Below the pieces are notes generated by a model. The model saw only the letters and a list, made by a program, of their open reading frames with translations, was not told where the DNA came from and ran no database searches. This document shows, piece by piece, positions 63,161 through 64,000 of a stretch of 64,000 bases of DNA. A program made the position numbers and the translations under genes. Origin of the DNA: Deltaproteobacteria bacterium (GTDB lineage Bacteria > Desulfobacterota > DSM-4660 > Desulfatiglandales > HGW-15); contig JAGVAP010000033.1 of NCBI GenBank assembly GCA_020060215.1, forward strand, positions 17,798 through 81,797, in the 5' to 3' direction. Position 1 is the stretch's first letter, and the number at the start of each line of letters is the position of its first letter.

Positions 63161-63703
63161 TCACTTGGGTACAGCTCTGATCGAATCCGCTTTAATCTGG
63201 AGAAGATCGCCCTGTCTGACGATTACCCCCGATACGAGAACCTTCCCGGTCTCTGGAACCGAGTCGGCAAGCACGAACACCTTGCCGTTCATCAGTTTCA
63301 CACCGCCTTCCACCGCCTCGATCCTGGTCGGTACAAAGACCAGTTTGATCTTCCTTCCGAGGAAACATTCCGGCGCGTTGACGAAGACCTTCCTCCTGAG
63401 GCCCTCCACGTAGTAATCCGTGGCCCTGCCATAGGCCCTGTAGGAGAAGAAGGCAAAGGGCTGAAGCCATCCAATCGAGTAGTTGACGATCTTCATGCTG
63501 CGGTTGATGCTCTCGATGGTGTCACAACCCTCCATGACCAGGTCCCAATCCTTGCTGTACTGTGCCGGCCAGGTGCCGAATGTGACCATCTGGATCGCCT
63601 CTTCGAAGATGAAAAGGGTGAAGGTGATGACACCCAGCACCGAGAGAATGAGCGTGAGAACGGAAAGACAGGATTTCATTCTGCTGAAGAGTTCCATTCT
63701 CAT
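63161..63703 (-). CDS. Membrane-anchored hypothetical protein
   Basis: 180 residues with one N-terminal membrane segment (LSVLTLILSVLGVITFTLFIF) and a soluble domain of about 140 residues with strand-rich character (FLGRKIKLVFVPTRIEAVEGG). AAGGAGGA precedes the ATG, which overlaps the stop of the gene before. No family recognised. Confidence 0.6.
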   Translation of the reverse strand: MRMELFSRMKSCLSVLTLILSVLGVITFTLFIFEEAIQMVTFGTWPAQYSKDWDLVMEGCDTIESINRSMKIVNYSIGWLQPFAFFSYRAYGRATDYYVEGLRRKVFVNAPECFLGRKIKLVFVPTRIEAVEGGVKLMNGKVFVLADSVPETGKVLVSGVIVRQGDLLQIKADSIRAVPK

Positions 63704-63909
63704 GAGTCCTCCTTCTTTTTCAGTTGGTGGTTCGCAGGATGACCACCAGGGGCCGGGAAATCCAAGGAGAGCTCGCTGAGAAGCTCCCTCAGCTCTCGGT
63801 AGCCCGACTTTTTCTTGAGGAACTTTTCGAGCTCCTCCTTGACCCTCAGGTATTTCGCCTGAAGAAGGAGGTGACGTTCAGCCAAGGCGGCATATCGATC
63901 TTTCTTCAT
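63700..63909 (-). CDS. Small helical hypothetical protein
   Basis: 69 residues from the ATG at 63909 (GGAGGGAGGAG upstream), mostly a charged helix (YAALAERHLLLQAKYLRVK, EELEKFLKKK). Coupled by ATGA to the next gene. Its upstream region runs to the window edge without another supported gene. Confidence 0.55.
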   Translation of the reverse strand: MKKDRYAALAERHLLLQAKYLRVKEELEKFLKKKSGYRELRELLSELSLDFPAPGGHPANHQLKKKEDS

Positions 63910-64000
63910 CTCCTCCCTCCAGATTGCTGGTCGTTTCGGGCTTTCAGAAAAAACAGACAACCGCTCCCTTTCCACCCTCCCTGCGAGCGGAATCCAGAGC

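Noticed and set aside
1..64000. CRISPR array
   Set aside because: No series of evenly spaced identical repeats was seen on reading; only isolated pairs of repeats.

Overview
This is a high-GC, gene-dense stretch from an anaerobic bacterium. It is most likely a Desulfobacterota (deltaproteobacterial) sulfate reducer or syntroph. The evidence is a Ni-CODH, tandem-FAD HdrA proteins with an MvhD subunit, HdrD/GlpC-like CCG proteins, many sigma-54 activators and -24/-12 promoters, DsrE and NifX-type small proteins, and above all four genes that read through an in-frame UGA as selenocysteine. No taxonomic marker gene is present, so the assignment is by gene content only.

Layout. 1-5.7 kb (minus): a TPR lipoprotein, a coiled-coil membrane protein, a CheY-like regulator and an FHA/GAF histidine kinase that runs off the left edge. 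5.8-7.0 kb: an MFS exporter. 7.7-10.1 kb: a sigma-54 promoter, a MoaD-like protein, a PAS/AAA+/Fis activator and a DsrE-family selenoprotein. 10.2-14.0 kb: a sigma-54 promoter, then NifX, radical SAM, Mrp-NifX, NifU-like and small Cys/Gly-rich proteins (Fe-S or metal-cofactor handling). 14.0-26.4 kb (minus): the core of the window, a sigma-54-preceded run of a GcvH-like protein, Sec-HdrA-GcvH fusion, Sec-MvhD, Sec-HdrA, histidine kinase, NtrC-type regulator and archaemetzincin. 26.9-34.5 kb (plus): CooS CODH behind its own -24/-12 element, a DUF6125-like protein, then a Tat-exported molybdopterin oxidoreductase, its Fe-S subunit and a TorD chaperone. 34.6-41.7 kb: an MBL-fold enzyme and a divergent redox locus with two paralogous FAD-linked oxidases and two Fe-S/CCG proteins, then a flavodoxin-ferredoxin. 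41.8-42.6 kb: a DUF134 regulator with twin operators and a Gly-rich DUF5320-like protein. 43.2-55.6 kb: a crotonase, an FAD protein, a five-gene signalling/efflux operon, a methyltransferase, a PAS kinase, DUF364, NifX-like, XdhC and a stress protein.

55.7-59.3 kb is a graveyard of broken genes: a ComF relic, an RHS toxin gene with a nonsense codon but an intact toxin tail and immunity-like gene, a DUF3368/PIN relic, an integrase relic and a tRNA-Cys 3' half. 59.4-64 kb is accessory DNA (AbiE toxin-antitoxin, ComF-like phosphoribosyltransferase, SSB, unknowns), probably one arm of an integrated element.

How it fits together. The Hdr/MvhD/GcvH-like proteins look like a soluble flavin- and selenium-based electron-transfer (possibly bifurcating) complex without its own hydrogenase. 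CODH, the molybdoenzyme and the FAD-oxidase/CCG pairs are candidate donors or acceptors. Sigma-54 promoters stand before several of these units, and two enhancer-binding regulators are encoded here, which suggests one nutrient- or redox-responsive regulon. The most noteworthy points are the four Sec insertion sites with plausible downstream hairpins, the lysine-less GcvH domains bound to the Hdr operon, and the shared sigma-54 architecture.
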